64,000 nt of DNA from a virus. The position numbers and the translations under genes were made by a program. Shown one piece after another: positions 53,301 to 61,973 of the stretch; position 1 is the stretch's first letter, and each line of letters opens with the position of its first letter. The notes under the pieces were generated by a model. It was not told the origin of the DNA. It ran no database searches and saw only the letters and a program-made list of their open reading frames with translations. The stretch lies in the IMG/VR virus record IMGVR_UViG_3300031857_000065, positions 1 to 64,000 of that record; one strand, 5' to 3'.

Positions 53301-55408
53301 CTCGGAGTAGTTGTAATTGACGGAGTAGTAGTAATACTTGGTGTAGTGGTAATAGATGGCGTAACGGTAATACTTGGCGTGACACTAGGAGTGGTAGTGA
53401 TACTTGGCGTTGTAGTAATAGATGGTGTAGTAGTAATACTGGGTGTAATACTTGGTGTTGTGGTGATACTTGGGGTAGTAGTAATACTTGGGGTAGTAGT
53501 AATACTTGGGGTAGTAGTAATACTTGGGGTTGTAGTAATAGATGGTGTAGTGGTAATAGATGGTGTAGTGGTAATGGAAGGTGTGACACTTGGTGTAGTA
53601 GTAATACTAGGCGTTGTAGTAATAGATGGCGTTCTAGTAATAGATGGCGTTACAGTAATACTTGGGGTAGTCGTAATACTTGGAGTAGTGGTAATAGAAG
53701 GCGTAGTAGTAATACTTGGAGTTCTAGTAATAGACGGTGTATTAGTAACGCTGGGTGTTGTAGTAATACTCGGAGTAGTCGTAATACTTGGTGTTGTGGT
53801 AATGGAAGGTGTGACACTTGGGGTAGTAGTAATACTAGGCGTGGTAGTAATAGACGGTGTTGTAGTAATACTTGGCGTAATACTCGGCGTGGTAGTAATA
53901 CTCGGCGTTGTGGTAATAGATGGTGTGACTGTAATAGATGGTGTTATACTTGGCGTAATAGTAATTGACGGCGTTGTTGTGATAGACGGTGTTACAGTAA
54001 TAGATGGTGTAGTGGTAATAGAAGGCGTAGTGGTAATACTTGGAGTTCTAGTAATACTCGGCGTTGTAGTAACACTCGGTGTAGTAGTAATAGACGGTGT
54101 GGTCGTAATAGATGGCGTAATACTTGGGGTGGTGGTAATACTAGGCGTTGTTGTAATACTAGGCGTTGTAGTAATACTAGGGGTAACAGTTATACTTGGT
54201 GTAGTGGTAATAGATGGTGTTACAGTAATAGACGGTGTTGGTGTTGGTGTTGGTGTTGTAGTTGGCGTTGGACTCGGTGCAGCAACGGCACCATCCAAAT
54301 CCATAATAACAATGGCTGCATCAGAAATTGTCGCATTTACGTTTGCTTCTGGACGCCATGCGATGACTTTTGTAATCGACCCCGCAGTTAATGATTCAAC
54401 GTCCGTCCATCCGTGTGCAAATTCGTCAATATTATTAACGGATGCTTCACGGAGTGGTTGGCGGGTTGCTGTATATTGACCAGGTTCCGTAGTTGAAGTA
54501 CCAAAGTGAGAAAAGACTGATGAGTTAGTTGCGCTAATTTTTGTCGTCCACGTACCCACCACTAAATGATTGCCTGTGTTTGCAATAGTTGGCGTATATG
54601 TTATTATGGCGGTTGGTGCACCGGCACTTGTAGAGTCTATTTGTGCAGATTCACTGACCGCGGCATACGTTTCTGCAAATTTAGACCTGTCTAATGCTAA
54701 TAATGTTCGATATTGATTGACAATATTTTGTCCGTTTGGTGAGCTATGTTCTAGTGAAAACGTTGTTGTTGCACCAAGAGAAGCCGTTACGATTGCAAAA
54801 TATGGTGTTATTCCTAATGTATCTTTTGCATAATACTGTGTTCGTACCATATAGGTGTTTGTGCCGTCAGACAATTGTACAACCATATCATCCGCTGCTT
54901 GTGCCGTTCGTGGAGTATTGACGTTACACGATCCAAACACAAACCATTCGCCAGCAGGAATATTAATAGAATCTATTGGAGTAGCTACGGCATTTGTTGT
55001 AGCAATTTGTGTGCTATCATATGAAGAAACGTCAGCATCATCTAATTCTAACACATTAATATACGCGTCAGAAATGGTAGCAGTACCGGCGGATGCACTC
55101 CATTGTATAGCAAATTCAATTGTTGTAGTAGATGAAGCAGTAAATACGTTTACATCCACTGCACTCATTCTGTCCGTTAAGTCTTGTGGTTCAAATTCAA
55201 ATTGCTGTAATGTTACTCCATTAGTAACGTTTTGTAGTCGAACGCGCGCACGAGAAGTTAACGCACTATGACTCATTATTGCTGACCAGAATATCGCATA
55301 GCGTTTACCCGCCGTAACACTAACACTTACGGAAGTACGACTACTGTATGCAGTTAGAGGGGATCCTGAAGCTGCTGTTTGTGCAGCTTGTGAATATATT
55401 CTGGCCAT
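50336..55408 (-). CDS. Giant mucin-like TPSITT-repeat protein with N-terminal beta domains (1,690 aa)
   Basis: Three tandem beta-rich N-terminal units (about 15-125, 130-240, 245-373) that each end in a similar strand (ISDAYINVLELDD; QYRTLLALD; ISDAAIVIMDLDG), then about 1,200 residues of TPSITT-type repeats (379-1585), then a 105-residue C-terminal domain (VKVSDIAIYGIELRYKVG ... ARVQITNRKAGEIFIKNGRLYWV). No cysteine module, unlike the other two mucin-like proteins. The N-terminal units resemble adhesin/jelly-roll modules; the C-terminus may anchor to the virion. Likely a long tail fibre or whisker with a glycosylated stalk. Function unproven. Confidence 0.75.
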   Translation of the reverse strand: MARIYSQAAQTAASGSPLTAYSSRTSVSVSVTAGKRYAIFWSAIMSHSALTSRARVRLQNVTNGVTLQQFEFEPQDLTDRMSAVDVNVFTASSTTTIEFAIQWSASAGTATISDAYINVLELDDADVSSYDSTQIATTNAVATPIDSINIPAGEWFVFGSCNVNTPRTAQAADDMVVQLSDGTNTYMVRTQYYAKDTLGITPYFAIVTASLGATTTFSLEHSSPNGQNIVNQYRTLLALDRSKFAETYAAVSESAQIDSTSAGAPTAIITYTPTIANTGNHLVVGTWTTKISATNSSVFSHFGTSTTEPGQYTATRQPLREASVNNIDEFAHGWTDVESLTAGSITKVIAWRPEANVNATISDAAIVIMDLDGAVAAPSPTPTTTPTPTPTPSITVTPSITTTPSITVTPSITTTPSITTTPSITTTPSITPSITTTPSITTTPSVTTTPSITRTPSITTTPSITTTPSITVTPSITTTPSITITPSITPSITVTPSITTTPSITTTPSITPSITTTPSITTTPSITTTPSVTPSITTTPSITTTPSITTTPSVTNTPSITRTPSITTTPSITTTPSITTTPSITVTPSITRTPSITTTPSITTTPSVTPSITTTPSITTTPSITTTPSITTTPSITTTPSITTTPSITTTPSITPSITTTPSITTTPSITTTPSVTPSITVTPSITTTPSITTTPSITTTPSITTTPSITVTPSITTTPSITTTPSVTPSITTTPSITTTPSVTPSITTTPSVTTTPSVTPSITTTPSITTTPSVTTTPSITTTPSITTTPSITTTPSITPSVTVTPSITVTPSITTTPSVTATPSVTVTPSITATPSVTRTPSVTPSITVTPSITTTPSITTTPSITPSITTTPSVTTTPSITTTPSITPSVTITPSITTTPSITPSITTTPSVTATPSITTTPSITTTPSVTVTPSITASPGVSVTPSITVTPSITTTPSITPSITVSPSITATPSVTVTPSATTTPSITTTPSITTTPSITTTPSITTTPSITTTPSITTTPSITTTPSITVTPSITTTPSITTTPSITATPSITVTPSITTTPSITTTPSITTTPSVTPSITTTPSITTTPSITPSITTTPSVTTTPSITTTPSITRTPSITTTPSVTTTPSVTTTPSVTPSITTTPSITTTPSITTTPSITTTPSITTTPSITRTPSITTTPSVTPSVTTTPSVTPSITNTPSITTTPSVTPSVTITPSITTTPSVTPSITNTPSVTTTPSITTTPSVTTTPSITTTPSITATPSITTTPSITTTPSITTTPSITRTPSITTTPGSTPSVTVTPSITTTPSITTTPSVTRTPSITTTPSITTTPSITTTPSITRTPSITPSITTTPSVTSTPSITTTPSVTRTPSITTTPSITPSITTTPSITTTPSITTTPSITTTPSITTTPSITRTPSVTRTPSITPSITTTPSITTTPSITRTPSITTTPSITRTTSVTPSITTTPSITTTPSITTTPSITTTPSITRTPSITTTPSITRTSGVTPSVTTTPSITPSITVSITPSITKTPSITPTRSVTKTPTVTPTITPTRSTTPTVTPSVTITPSITPSITPSEVKVSDIAIYGIELRYKVGMVEHSYIGGVNQSLPVKDQGNIWVYGEQLLYSDYSGVTRVITGARVQITNRKAGEIFIKNGRLYWVIGDDITNYEFALSNESSFSY
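50656..54274 (-). repeat. TPSITT repeat array of the 1,690-aa protein
   Basis: About 3.6 kb of six-residue repeat code, 18-bp period with occasional 12-bp units. Consensus T-P-S-(I/V)-T-(T/R/V/N/A). Codon use alternates as in the neighbouring array, yet the reading frame stays open throughout. The opposite strand is also open for long stretches as a by-product. Confidence 0.9.
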
Positions 55409-55421
55409 CTACTACCTCATA

Positions 55422-55766
55422 TTACGGTTGAGTGGGCCAAATAATGTTTTCAGGTTCTACTTGTTGTTGAGGAACGTTTCGTAATTCTTGACGATAAGAT
55501 GCCCACGCAGCTTTTTGTCCAGCATCTAACGGACTGTCAGATAACTGCGTCCAATCTGATGATTGTAATAATTCATCTCGGTCAGCACGAACCACATCCC
55601 ACTTTAGTTCTAATGATACTTCCGCATCCAATCCACGAAGCTCCAATTCTGTGGGTTTTGGTATTGTGTTTTCTGGATACCAAGCTAATGTGTTGTAATC
55701 ATCATTACCACATGTCCATATCGTATTTGGATATCGTTTTGTAAGAATTTCTACTAAATTTGCCAT
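55422..55766 (-). CDS. Tail-fibre assembly-like protein (PF16778-type, 114 aa)
   Basis: The C-terminal part holds RADRDELLQSSDWTQLSDSPLDAGQKAAWASYRQELR, the R-x-x-LL-x-x-SDWTQL...W-x-x-YRQ-x-LR pattern of phage tail-assembly chaperones of the PF16778 type, often found beside tail-fibre genes. The N-terminal ILTKRYPNTIWTCGNDDYNTLAWYPEN is less typical. It sits between the giant propeller-like protein and the first mucin-like protein, so it probably helps fold or attach one of these fibres. Length 114 residues fits small chaperones. Confidence 0.72.
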   Translation of the reverse strand: MANLVEILTKRYPNTIWTCGNDDYNTLAWYPENTIPKPTELELRGLDAEVSLELKWDVVRADRDELLQSSDWTQLSDSPLDAGQKAAWASYRQELRNVPQQQVEPENIIWPTQP

Positions 55767-55780
55767 AGTACATAACTCCG

Positions 55781-58700
55781 TTATTCTGTTATTCGTCCCT
55801 TAATTCCACGTGCCGCATTAAAACTAACCGTAATTCCATCATTTGGTGAGGTAAATGATGCAGCAGTAGTGCCTGCTATAATTAGTTTGTTACCTGCACC
55901 AACTTGTACGGAATTACCAAAATCTGCCGCACCAGTTCCTATTTGATATTTTTTCCACGTTTCCGTTGTTATATCAAATATCGCCACAAACACATCACTA
56001 GAACCAAACGAATTTCCATCATCAGCAAATACACCTGTAGTAGACCCTACAATTGCAATACGACCATCTCTCAAATACGTGCTTGGTTTGCCAAAAGTAT
56101 TTAATGTATCGTTTTGTGTGGTACCTAACTGATAGACATTGCCCCAAGTATCAGTACTATAATTAAATAAAATAATACCGATATCTTCTGCACCAAGATT
56201 TGCACTACCACCAACGTCACCAGCAGTTTCATACGTAATTGCTAACGTATTTGGTATAACGTTATTTATATCATGCACAACAAATCCTCGGTCAGCTAAC
56301 CCAGATCCAGTAGTATAATAGTCGGTGGTAAATCGTGCCGCACCGCCGGCAGGTGGGACAAATTGTGTCAAGTTACGAACATCGGTGATACCCAAGAAAA
56401 TATCATATCCACCTACGGGCGTACCACCAAGGTCGCCCGCTGTACGACCAACGAATGCTACCCGCCCATCTGATAATTCGGTAAGCGAATAAATTTCTTC
56501 ATCGAATTCTGTACCAATCTGATTAATTAAGAATCCGGTATCAGAAAGTGGATTAGCGGGATCATAAAACGCAATCATATAATCGTACACACCCGTGTTA
56601 CCCGTATTATATGCTACTACGTCACCAGATGCTACCGCTGCAATTCCAATACGTCCTGCGTTACTACCCGAGGTTAATTCAATTACATCGTACGCAAAGA
56701 TATTACCATCGTCTGCTTCACCGTCACCGGCTACACCAATTTGTGTCCATGTAACTAAACTATTAATAGGATTAATTGCTCCTTCAATATAAGAGCCGGA
56801 ATTTTTATATTCTTGTAAATCGTTTAAATCTAGTACGCCAAAAAATCCGTCAAACACATTACTACCTTCGTAAATTTCGTTCATGTATGAACTAGATATT
56901 GAAGTAAATGTTATAGACGCGCTTGTTAATAATGTTCCTGCAGTATTAGTTGGTGTTGTTGATGTACTGGATGTACCTAAACTTGCGGTTGAAGTTAGTG
57001 CTGAAGCAGAAGCATACCACATATCCATTCCCGTTTCATCTTGTAAATGATGATTACCAGTTCCAAAACCAGTACGAGCAAATCTAAATATCAATCCTCG
57101 GCGTCCGTTGGTATGTGATTCTGACCACCCTGCAGTGATATAATTAAATGTCGTAACATCACGTTCTATTGCATATAATGATTCTGCCTTATCGTGACCT
57201 AATCCATTAATAAAGAATACACTTCCCGTGTTATCAAATCCAGCAATAATACCATCACCACCCCCATGTTCAGCACCAGTTACTTGTGTACCAGAACTAC
57301 TTGCATACCCCACAGCAAAAAATCGTCGTGATGAAGTGGCGACCGATGATGGAGATGCGGAGACTGCTTTCCAATATGAACCTGACGTAGTAGTTGTCCA
57401 TTGACTTGTTAGTCCACCACTTTGACTAACAATTTCTGTTGCAAATCCATTCGTACCTTCCGTACCCACCACTACATATTCCAAATATCCAGAACCCGTA
57501 CCGGTGTTTCGCATGTCCATTGCTTCCGTATTTGTAGAAGCGCTGTTGTGACTGCGCATCCATTCTATCATTGGAGTGTTGATAATTGTTCCTACTCCAA
57601 ATGATGCTGTACTGACACTTCCCGTAATTTTTCCTGCAAAGGTAAACCTACCGTCTGATGTGGTTTCATGTCTGCGTACTCTATTTACTACTAAATTAGG
57701 ATACGAGTTTTGTTCTTGAATAGTACCGTCAGTATCAACCGTTGTAAGAGTTGTTGTACTACCCGAAACAACGGAAAGTAAAATATAATCTGTGTTATTT
57801 TTTGTGACCCGAGCAACAGAGCTTGCATATTGATTGTCAGACGTACCGTACATTTTTGTCCACACAATAGATCCAGTAGAGTCTAACTTAATTAATAATG
57901 CATCTTGATTTCCACTTCCACTGTTAGTAGTACCACCGGCGACATATAGGTATCCCAAGGTGTCCCGAGTAATTGCATATGCGGTATCTGCTAATGACCC
58001 ACCAGATATATCTCGTTGCCATTGAAGATCAAAATCCTTGTCGTATTTTGCAACTACAATACTTGAACTTTGAATATGGTTCCCAGCATAGTATTGTGAC
58101 CCCGTACTGTCCGTTACCATATCAATAAATTCAATTTTTTCTGTAGTGTTCATTGACTTTACTAATCCACGACCAATACCATGTACGAATAATCTACTTT
58201 TCGGTACTAATTCATCTTTAGTATATCCGACAATATAAATTTTACCATTTGATGCTTGTGTTACGCCCGTAATAAAGTCATCAAAACGTCCAGTAACTTG
58301 GTAATATTCTGGTGGCGATGTATCTCCTGGACTAAACAATGCGATAAGACCGTTGTTATAATTAATATCAAAGTCATCATCTATCGCTGCTTTAGTACCC
58401 ACAAATAACTGGCGACCGTCCTGTAATTCTATACCTTGTATAAAATTTTCGTCGGCCGACAAAACAGCTTGTCGTTTATCAAAAAATTGTGTACTGCTAT
58501 CATCATATTGTAAAACGGGCATAGTCACATCAAGACCTTGTGGTTCTTGAGATCCAGAACGTTTTAATGTACCCGTTGATGTATCAAACTGCACGTAGCC
58601 ATTTGTTAAGGCATTTCGTACAATAAATGAATTACTACCTGTGATGTAATCTAAATGCTTATAACCTAAAAACGGGATGTCTGGAGAAAAGGAGTACACA

Positions 58701-60007
58701 CCTGACCCAGAATATGTCGTACCCGACCCCGAAGCGTCACCGGAAATCATTGTGTAAAATTTGAATTCTTCTACATTAAAGTTCAATCCGTGAACACGTA
58801 AATATTTTCCAGGATTATTAGATACAATTTGTCCTTGATTGTACCACACACTAGCACTATATTTATACAAATTTACTCCACCATCATTTGTATTACTGAC
58901 CGCTGCGTATAAAGTATTATTAGCAATTTCTAAATGACAATCCGGTCGTACATTCGAACCGCTGATAATAGTTGTTACTGTTGGGAGTTCTGATAGGTTA
59001 TTTGCGGATGTAAAGTTCCACACCTTTAAGTCAAATTTTCCAGAAGAACCGCTATTGTAAATAGCAGGAATATATATTTCCGATCCTATACGTTTTCCTA
59101 CACTTGCGCGAAATGGATACAAACTAGACGACCCTGGTGTTCTAGCAATCTGTGCATCTGCTAAATCATATGTCCCATGATTGACTTCGGCATTAAACAC
59201 TTGATTAACATAATTAAATGTACGAGAAAATACATCCCATTGTGATCCATTTGCTGTCAAGTAAAATGCATGAAATCTATCAGATGATCCATTAATTATA
59301 CCACCCATCATATAATTTTTATTTGTGACAGATGGAAGTTCTAAATCGTTATGAGAATTGTGTGCACCACCAACGGACGGTGTGTGAACGCGAGCCATAA
59401 CAGATAAATAATTTGTTGCTCCAGATTTTACAGACACGTTAATCATATGCCCATATTCTTCAATTCCAGTTGGTCCTTGTCTATCTTCTGCTCCCATTAC
59501 AAATCGACCATTATTAAATGTCGCATATGACGTAGGATTGTGTGCATGATATTGATAAAAATCCCAAGTATATGATCCGGTCGGTACATACAAACGATCC
59601 CAATAGAAGAAATCGTCAAGTGTCGCACTAGTCGTACCATATTGTCCTAAATGAGCAAAGAAAAACGCATCATCTTCACGAACACCAGTAATATCGTTTA
59701 CACCACGACCAATATGAATAATATCACTACCGTGATAATTGACCCAATTGCTAGACCCACTTAAACTTTCCGATACTAATTGTACGGTTCCTGTTATCGT
59801 GTGAAACCCATCAGTACGAGATCCAGATAGTAATGTATTCCATTTATACGCTCTAATTAATCCAGAGCCGTTATTGATCTGATTAGATGTGGAACTTGCT
59901 GAATAAATAATATAATATCCCTCGTCCATCCCGCAACCTGCGGGATGTGGGAGATACCATTTAGTATTATTAAGGTCTACACTTCTAGTGACATTAGTTA
60001 TTGGCAT
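55781..60007 (-). CDS. Large beta-propeller-type fibre/adhesin (1,408 aa)
   Basis: Large beta-rich protein. The N-terminal region (VRSVDLN-type start, KWYLPHPAGCGMDEGYYIIYSAS) precedes many segments of the SBBP-type repeat seen in propeller adhesins, such as FDLQWQRDISGG ... GYLYVAGGTTNSG ... ALLIKLDSTGSIVWTKMYG, and several RVAFVGRTAG/GRIAIVGSTTG blades in the last third. Tyr/Ser/Gly rich, few cysteines. Probably a receptor-binding or tail-tip protein. It starts at ATG 60007, overlapping the methyltransferase gene by 14 bases. The propeller assignment is by pattern; the exact role is inferred from the surrounding virion genes. Confidence 0.7.
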   Translation of the reverse strand: MPITNVTRSVDLNNTKWYLPHPAGCGMDEGYYIIYSASSTSNQINNGSGLIRAYKWNTLLSGSRTDGFHTITGTVQLVSESLSGSSNWVNYHGSDIIHIGRGVNDITGVREDDAFFFAHLGQYGTTSATLDDFFYWDRLYVPTGSYTWDFYQYHAHNPTSYATFNNGRFVMGAEDRQGPTGIEEYGHMINVSVKSGATNYLSVMARVHTPSVGGAHNSHNDLELPSVTNKNYMMGGIINGSSDRFHAFYLTANGSQWDVFSRTFNYVNQVFNAEVNHGTYDLADAQIARTPGSSSLYPFRASVGKRIGSEIYIPAIYNSGSSGKFDLKVWNFTSANNLSELPTVTTIISGSNVRPDCHLEIANNTLYAAVSNTNDGGVNLYKYSASVWYNQGQIVSNNPGKYLRVHGLNFNVEEFKFYTMISGDASGSGTTYSGSGVYSFSPDIPFLGYKHLDYITGSNSFIVRNALTNGYVQFDTSTGTLKRSGSQEPQGLDVTMPVLQYDDSSTQFFDKRQAVLSADENFIQGIELQDGRQLFVGTKAAIDDDFDINYNNGLIALFSPGDTSPPEYYQVTGRFDDFITGVTQASNGKIYIVGYTKDELVPKSRLFVHGIGRGLVKSMNTTEKIEFIDMVTDSTGSQYYAGNHIQSSSIVVAKYDKDFDLQWQRDISGGSLADTAYAITRDTLGYLYVAGGTTNSGSGNQDALLIKLDSTGSIVWTKMYGTSDNQYASSVARVTKNNTDYILLSVVSGSTTTLTTVDTDGTIQEQNSYPNLVVNRVRRHETTSDGRFTFAGKITGSVSTASFGVGTIINTPMIEWMRSHNSASTNTEAMDMRNTGTGSGYLEYVVVGTEGTNGFATEIVSQSGGLTSQWTTTTSGSYWKAVSASPSSVATSSRRFFAVGYASSSGTQVTGAEHGGGDGIIAGFDNTGSVFFINGLGHDKAESLYAIERDVTTFNYITAGWSESHTNGRRGLIFRFARTGFGTGNHHLQDETGMDMWYASASALTSTASLGTSSTSTTPTNTAGTLLTSASITFTSISSSYMNEIYEGSNVFDGFFGVLDLNDLQEYKNSGSYIEGAINPINSLVTWTQIGVAGDGEADDGNIFAYDVIELTSGSNAGRIGIAAVASGDVVAYNTGNTGVYDYMIAFYDPANPLSDTGFLINQIGTEFDEEIYSLTELSDGRVAFVGRTAGDLGGTPVGGYDIFLGITDVRNLTQFVPPAGGAARFTTDYYTTGSGLADRGFVVHDINNVIPNTLAITYETAGDVGGSANLGAEDIGIILFNYSTDTWGNVYQLGTTQNDTLNTFGKPSTYLRDGRIAIVGSTTGVFADDGNSFGSSDVFVAIFDITTETWKKYQIGTGAADFGNSVQVGAGNKLIIAGTTAASFTSPNDGITVSFNAARGIKGRITE

Positions 60008-60635
60008 TTAACACTACTCCTTCGTAATTTGCCCACGTATGTGAAGGACTGACATCGATCCATTGCTCTACTGTTTTATTAGTAAATGCTTCACCACAAT
60101 CTAAATCTACAATATGAAATACCTTCTGTGACACACTATTACAATTAAAAATAATTTGTGTAAAGTCATCAAATGACGGGAGTACATCTTCAGTCACTAT
60201 ACAATCAAATGCGGTGTGACCCGTTGCTTGTTGTATTTCGGTAGTAAAGTTACTTGACGTAATATCAATATTATGAATTGGAAATTGTATTTTTTCTGGA
60301 TTTTTGGGGTCTTTGGTTAGTAATTGAATATAAGATGAATTATCAAATCCGTATACGACCATACCCAACTTTTGTAATGATTCCATCAAAAATCCTAATG
60401 CACATCCTGCGACCAACACCCGACTACCTGCGGCAAGATTAAAATGTGTGACAATATGTTGCGCACGGATATCAAACATTTTCATAGATGTAAAATACTG
60501 ACGACAGTATGTTGCCAGTTTTCCAGTACACACACAACTCTTTATGTGTTTAGCTTTACATCCTTTTTGTTTGTATACGTATTTTTCATAGGAATTACGA
60601 AAACCTTCTACGTTCCAATTATAAATTTGTGCCAT
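59994..60635 (-). CDS. SAM-dependent methyltransferase in the fibre block
   Basis: A 213-residue class I-type methyltransferase: AAGSRVLVAGCALGFLMESLQKLG (motif I, about 69-92), VVYGFDNSSY (motif II) and FDCIVTEDVLPSFDDF (post-II). The N-terminal region (YKQKGCKAKHIKSCVCTGK) has a Cys cluster that could bind a metal. It is embedded among fibre genes, unlike the other methyltransferases, so it may modify a virion protein or a glycan. It overlaps the propeller gene and lies 2 bases after a small fibre-like gene. Confidence 0.65.
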   Translation of the reverse strand: MAQIYNWNVEGFRNSYEKYVYKQKGCKAKHIKSCVCTGKLATYCRQYFTSMKMFDIRAQHIVTHFNLAAGSRVLVAGCALGFLMESLQKLGMVVYGFDNSSYIQLLTKDPKNPEKIQFPIHNIDITSSNFTTEIQQATGHTAFDCIVTEDVLPSFDDFTQIIFNCNSVSQKVFHIVDLDCGEAFTNKTVEQWIDVSPSHTWANYEGVVLNANN

Positions 60636-60637
60636 AA

Positions 60638-61003
60638 TTAACCCGAGATAGGAATACCAGGACGGAAAAGTAAATCAGTAGTATTAATTGCAAATCCAAT
60701 ATATAATACTCGAATTGTTGAAGATGGTGTTGGTGGTGATGAAGTTAATCCACCAAACTCATCAAGAAAATATGGAGCGCCTGCTACAAGTCCACTTAAT
60801 TCCGGTATTACACCTGCTGCGTAATATACGCCTGCCTGTTTAAATAGTACTGCATTTAATTGAGATGCCGTGTCATTATAACTTGCGTTGGTTACAGTAT
60901 TGTTTCCACTTATTCGTACTATTTTACCATTAGTTCCACCTACCAAACCATCTACAGTGAGTGCAACGTCAGTAATAAGATTTGTCGATTTGATAAATGC
61001 CAT
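60638..61003 (-). CDS. Small virion-type beta protein (121 aa)
   Basis: Not recognised by name. A beta-rich sequence: LITDVALTVDGLVGGTNGKIVRISGNNTVTNASY, then FKQAGVYYAAGVIPELSGLVAGAPYFLDEFGGLTS and IRVLYIGFAINTTDLLF. The style, including the xAGAPYFLDxxGG element, is that of phage tail-fibre or tip beta-barrel modules. No cysteine or metal site. Located between a two-module jelly-roll protein and the methyltransferase gene in a run of virion genes. Role inferred from position. Confidence 0.58.
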   Translation of the reverse strand: MAFIKSTNLITDVALTVDGLVGGTNGKIVRISGNNTVTNASYNDTASQLNAVLFKQAGVYYAAGVIPELSGLVAGAPYFLDEFGGLTSSPPTPSSTIRVLYIGFAINTTDLLFRPGIPISG

Positions 61004-61004
61004 A

Positions 61005-61961
61005 CTATACTCCTAACCGTGTTAATTCAAAAAATGTATTGTCTGCTTCTATAGTACCTAAATTTTCAGTATTACTATATGTTATTTCTATATAATCATT
61101 TAATTCTAAATAATATGTTTCGTCTAATTCAGCCGATTCGTTTGCGCCTAACGTTATTGTTTCTATATCTGTGGTGTTGTTTTTTTTGACATTAATCGTA
61201 TATGAATCAGATGAACCATTTATACCAGTTAAAATAAATGCACGTAATCTATAATATCCAGCAGTGGATACTGTAAATTTGCTAGGTTCGCCGTTATCCC
61301 AATATACGTTTCCTGCCGAATCAGCATTTGTATTAAATACAATATCAGATGTTAACCATTCTATAGCAGTTTCTGTACTTGATACCGATAATTGATTTTG
61401 CAATTCTGCTTTTATTCCGCTAAATTCAAATCCAGGAATTAACGAACTACCGAATGTATATCCCACCAACTGAACTTCCACGAATGTACCTTCAACTAAT
61501 CTACCAATATTATTATCTTCGGACGCATATAATATAATTTCATCACCGCTATTTAATAATGTAGTTACGTCATATATACCCGATTGATAAGCAGCCATCG
61601 ACTCTTGTATTAATGTCGATGAGTTTCTTTTTAATTCGATAGTATATGACGCACCGTTACCTTCTTGTCCCGTGTATATTGACAAATGTAATCTATAGTA
61701 TCCGGTAGTTGGAATGCGTATTATAGTTGCAGCTGATGCATTAAAAAACCCAGAGGTATCAAATTCTTCTGTATCCCATGGTATTGTACTTAATGTATCA
61801 TTTAAAAATACATCATTTGCTAAACTAATTTTTGTTCCGAAAAATTGTTTGATGCCGGGCGTGTTGGATATATTCCACTTCACGCTATCGTATTTCCACA
61901 CTTTTCCATTTCCATCTGTATATTGCTGTCCCGTCGTTGGGTTTGTCGGAAAACTTAACAT
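61005..61961 (-). CDS. Fibre/adhesin with two C1q/TNF-like jelly-roll modules (318 aa)
   Basis: After a LSFPTNPTTGQQYTDGNGKVWKYDSVKWN leader, common at the start of phage fibre proteins, there are two similar jelly-roll units. The first is about 40-170 (IRIPTTGYYRLHLSIYTG ... VEVQLVGYTFG) and the second about 190-318 (FTVSTAGYYRLRAFILTG ... FFELTRLG). The repeated GYYRL strand plus the final hydrophobic strand is the C1q/TNF-like signature. Such domains trimerise and bind receptors. Next to the ASYA-repeat fibre, so a tail-fibre or tip subunit is likely. Confidence 0.68.
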   Translation of the reverse strand: MLSFPTNPTTGQQYTDGNGKVWKYDSVKWNISNTPGIKQFFGTKISLANDVFLNDTLSTIPWDTEEFDTSGFFNASAATIIRIPTTGYYRLHLSIYTGQEGNGASYTIELKRNSSTLIQESMAAYQSGIYDVTTLLNSGDEIILYASEDNNIGRLVEGTFVEVQLVGYTFGSSLIPGFEFSGIKAELQNQLSVSSTETAIEWLTSDIVFNTNADSAGNVYWDNGEPSKFTVSTAGYYRLRAFILTGINGSSDSYTINVKKNNTTDIETITLGANESAELDETYYLELNDYIEITYSNTENLGTIEADNTFFELTRLGV

Positions 61962-61973
61962 ATCACATTCCTA

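Noticed and set aside
50800-54400. Other-frame minus-strand open stretches rich in Leu/Arg/Gln inside the mucin arrays.
   Set aside because: Off-frame reading of the 18-bp repeat; composition changes with every unit and there is no start context.
50883-54479. Plus-strand open frame of about 1,198 codons opposite the 1,690-residue mucin-like gene.
   Set aside because: Same cause as above: low-complexity repeat antisense, valine/glycine-rich, no independent features.
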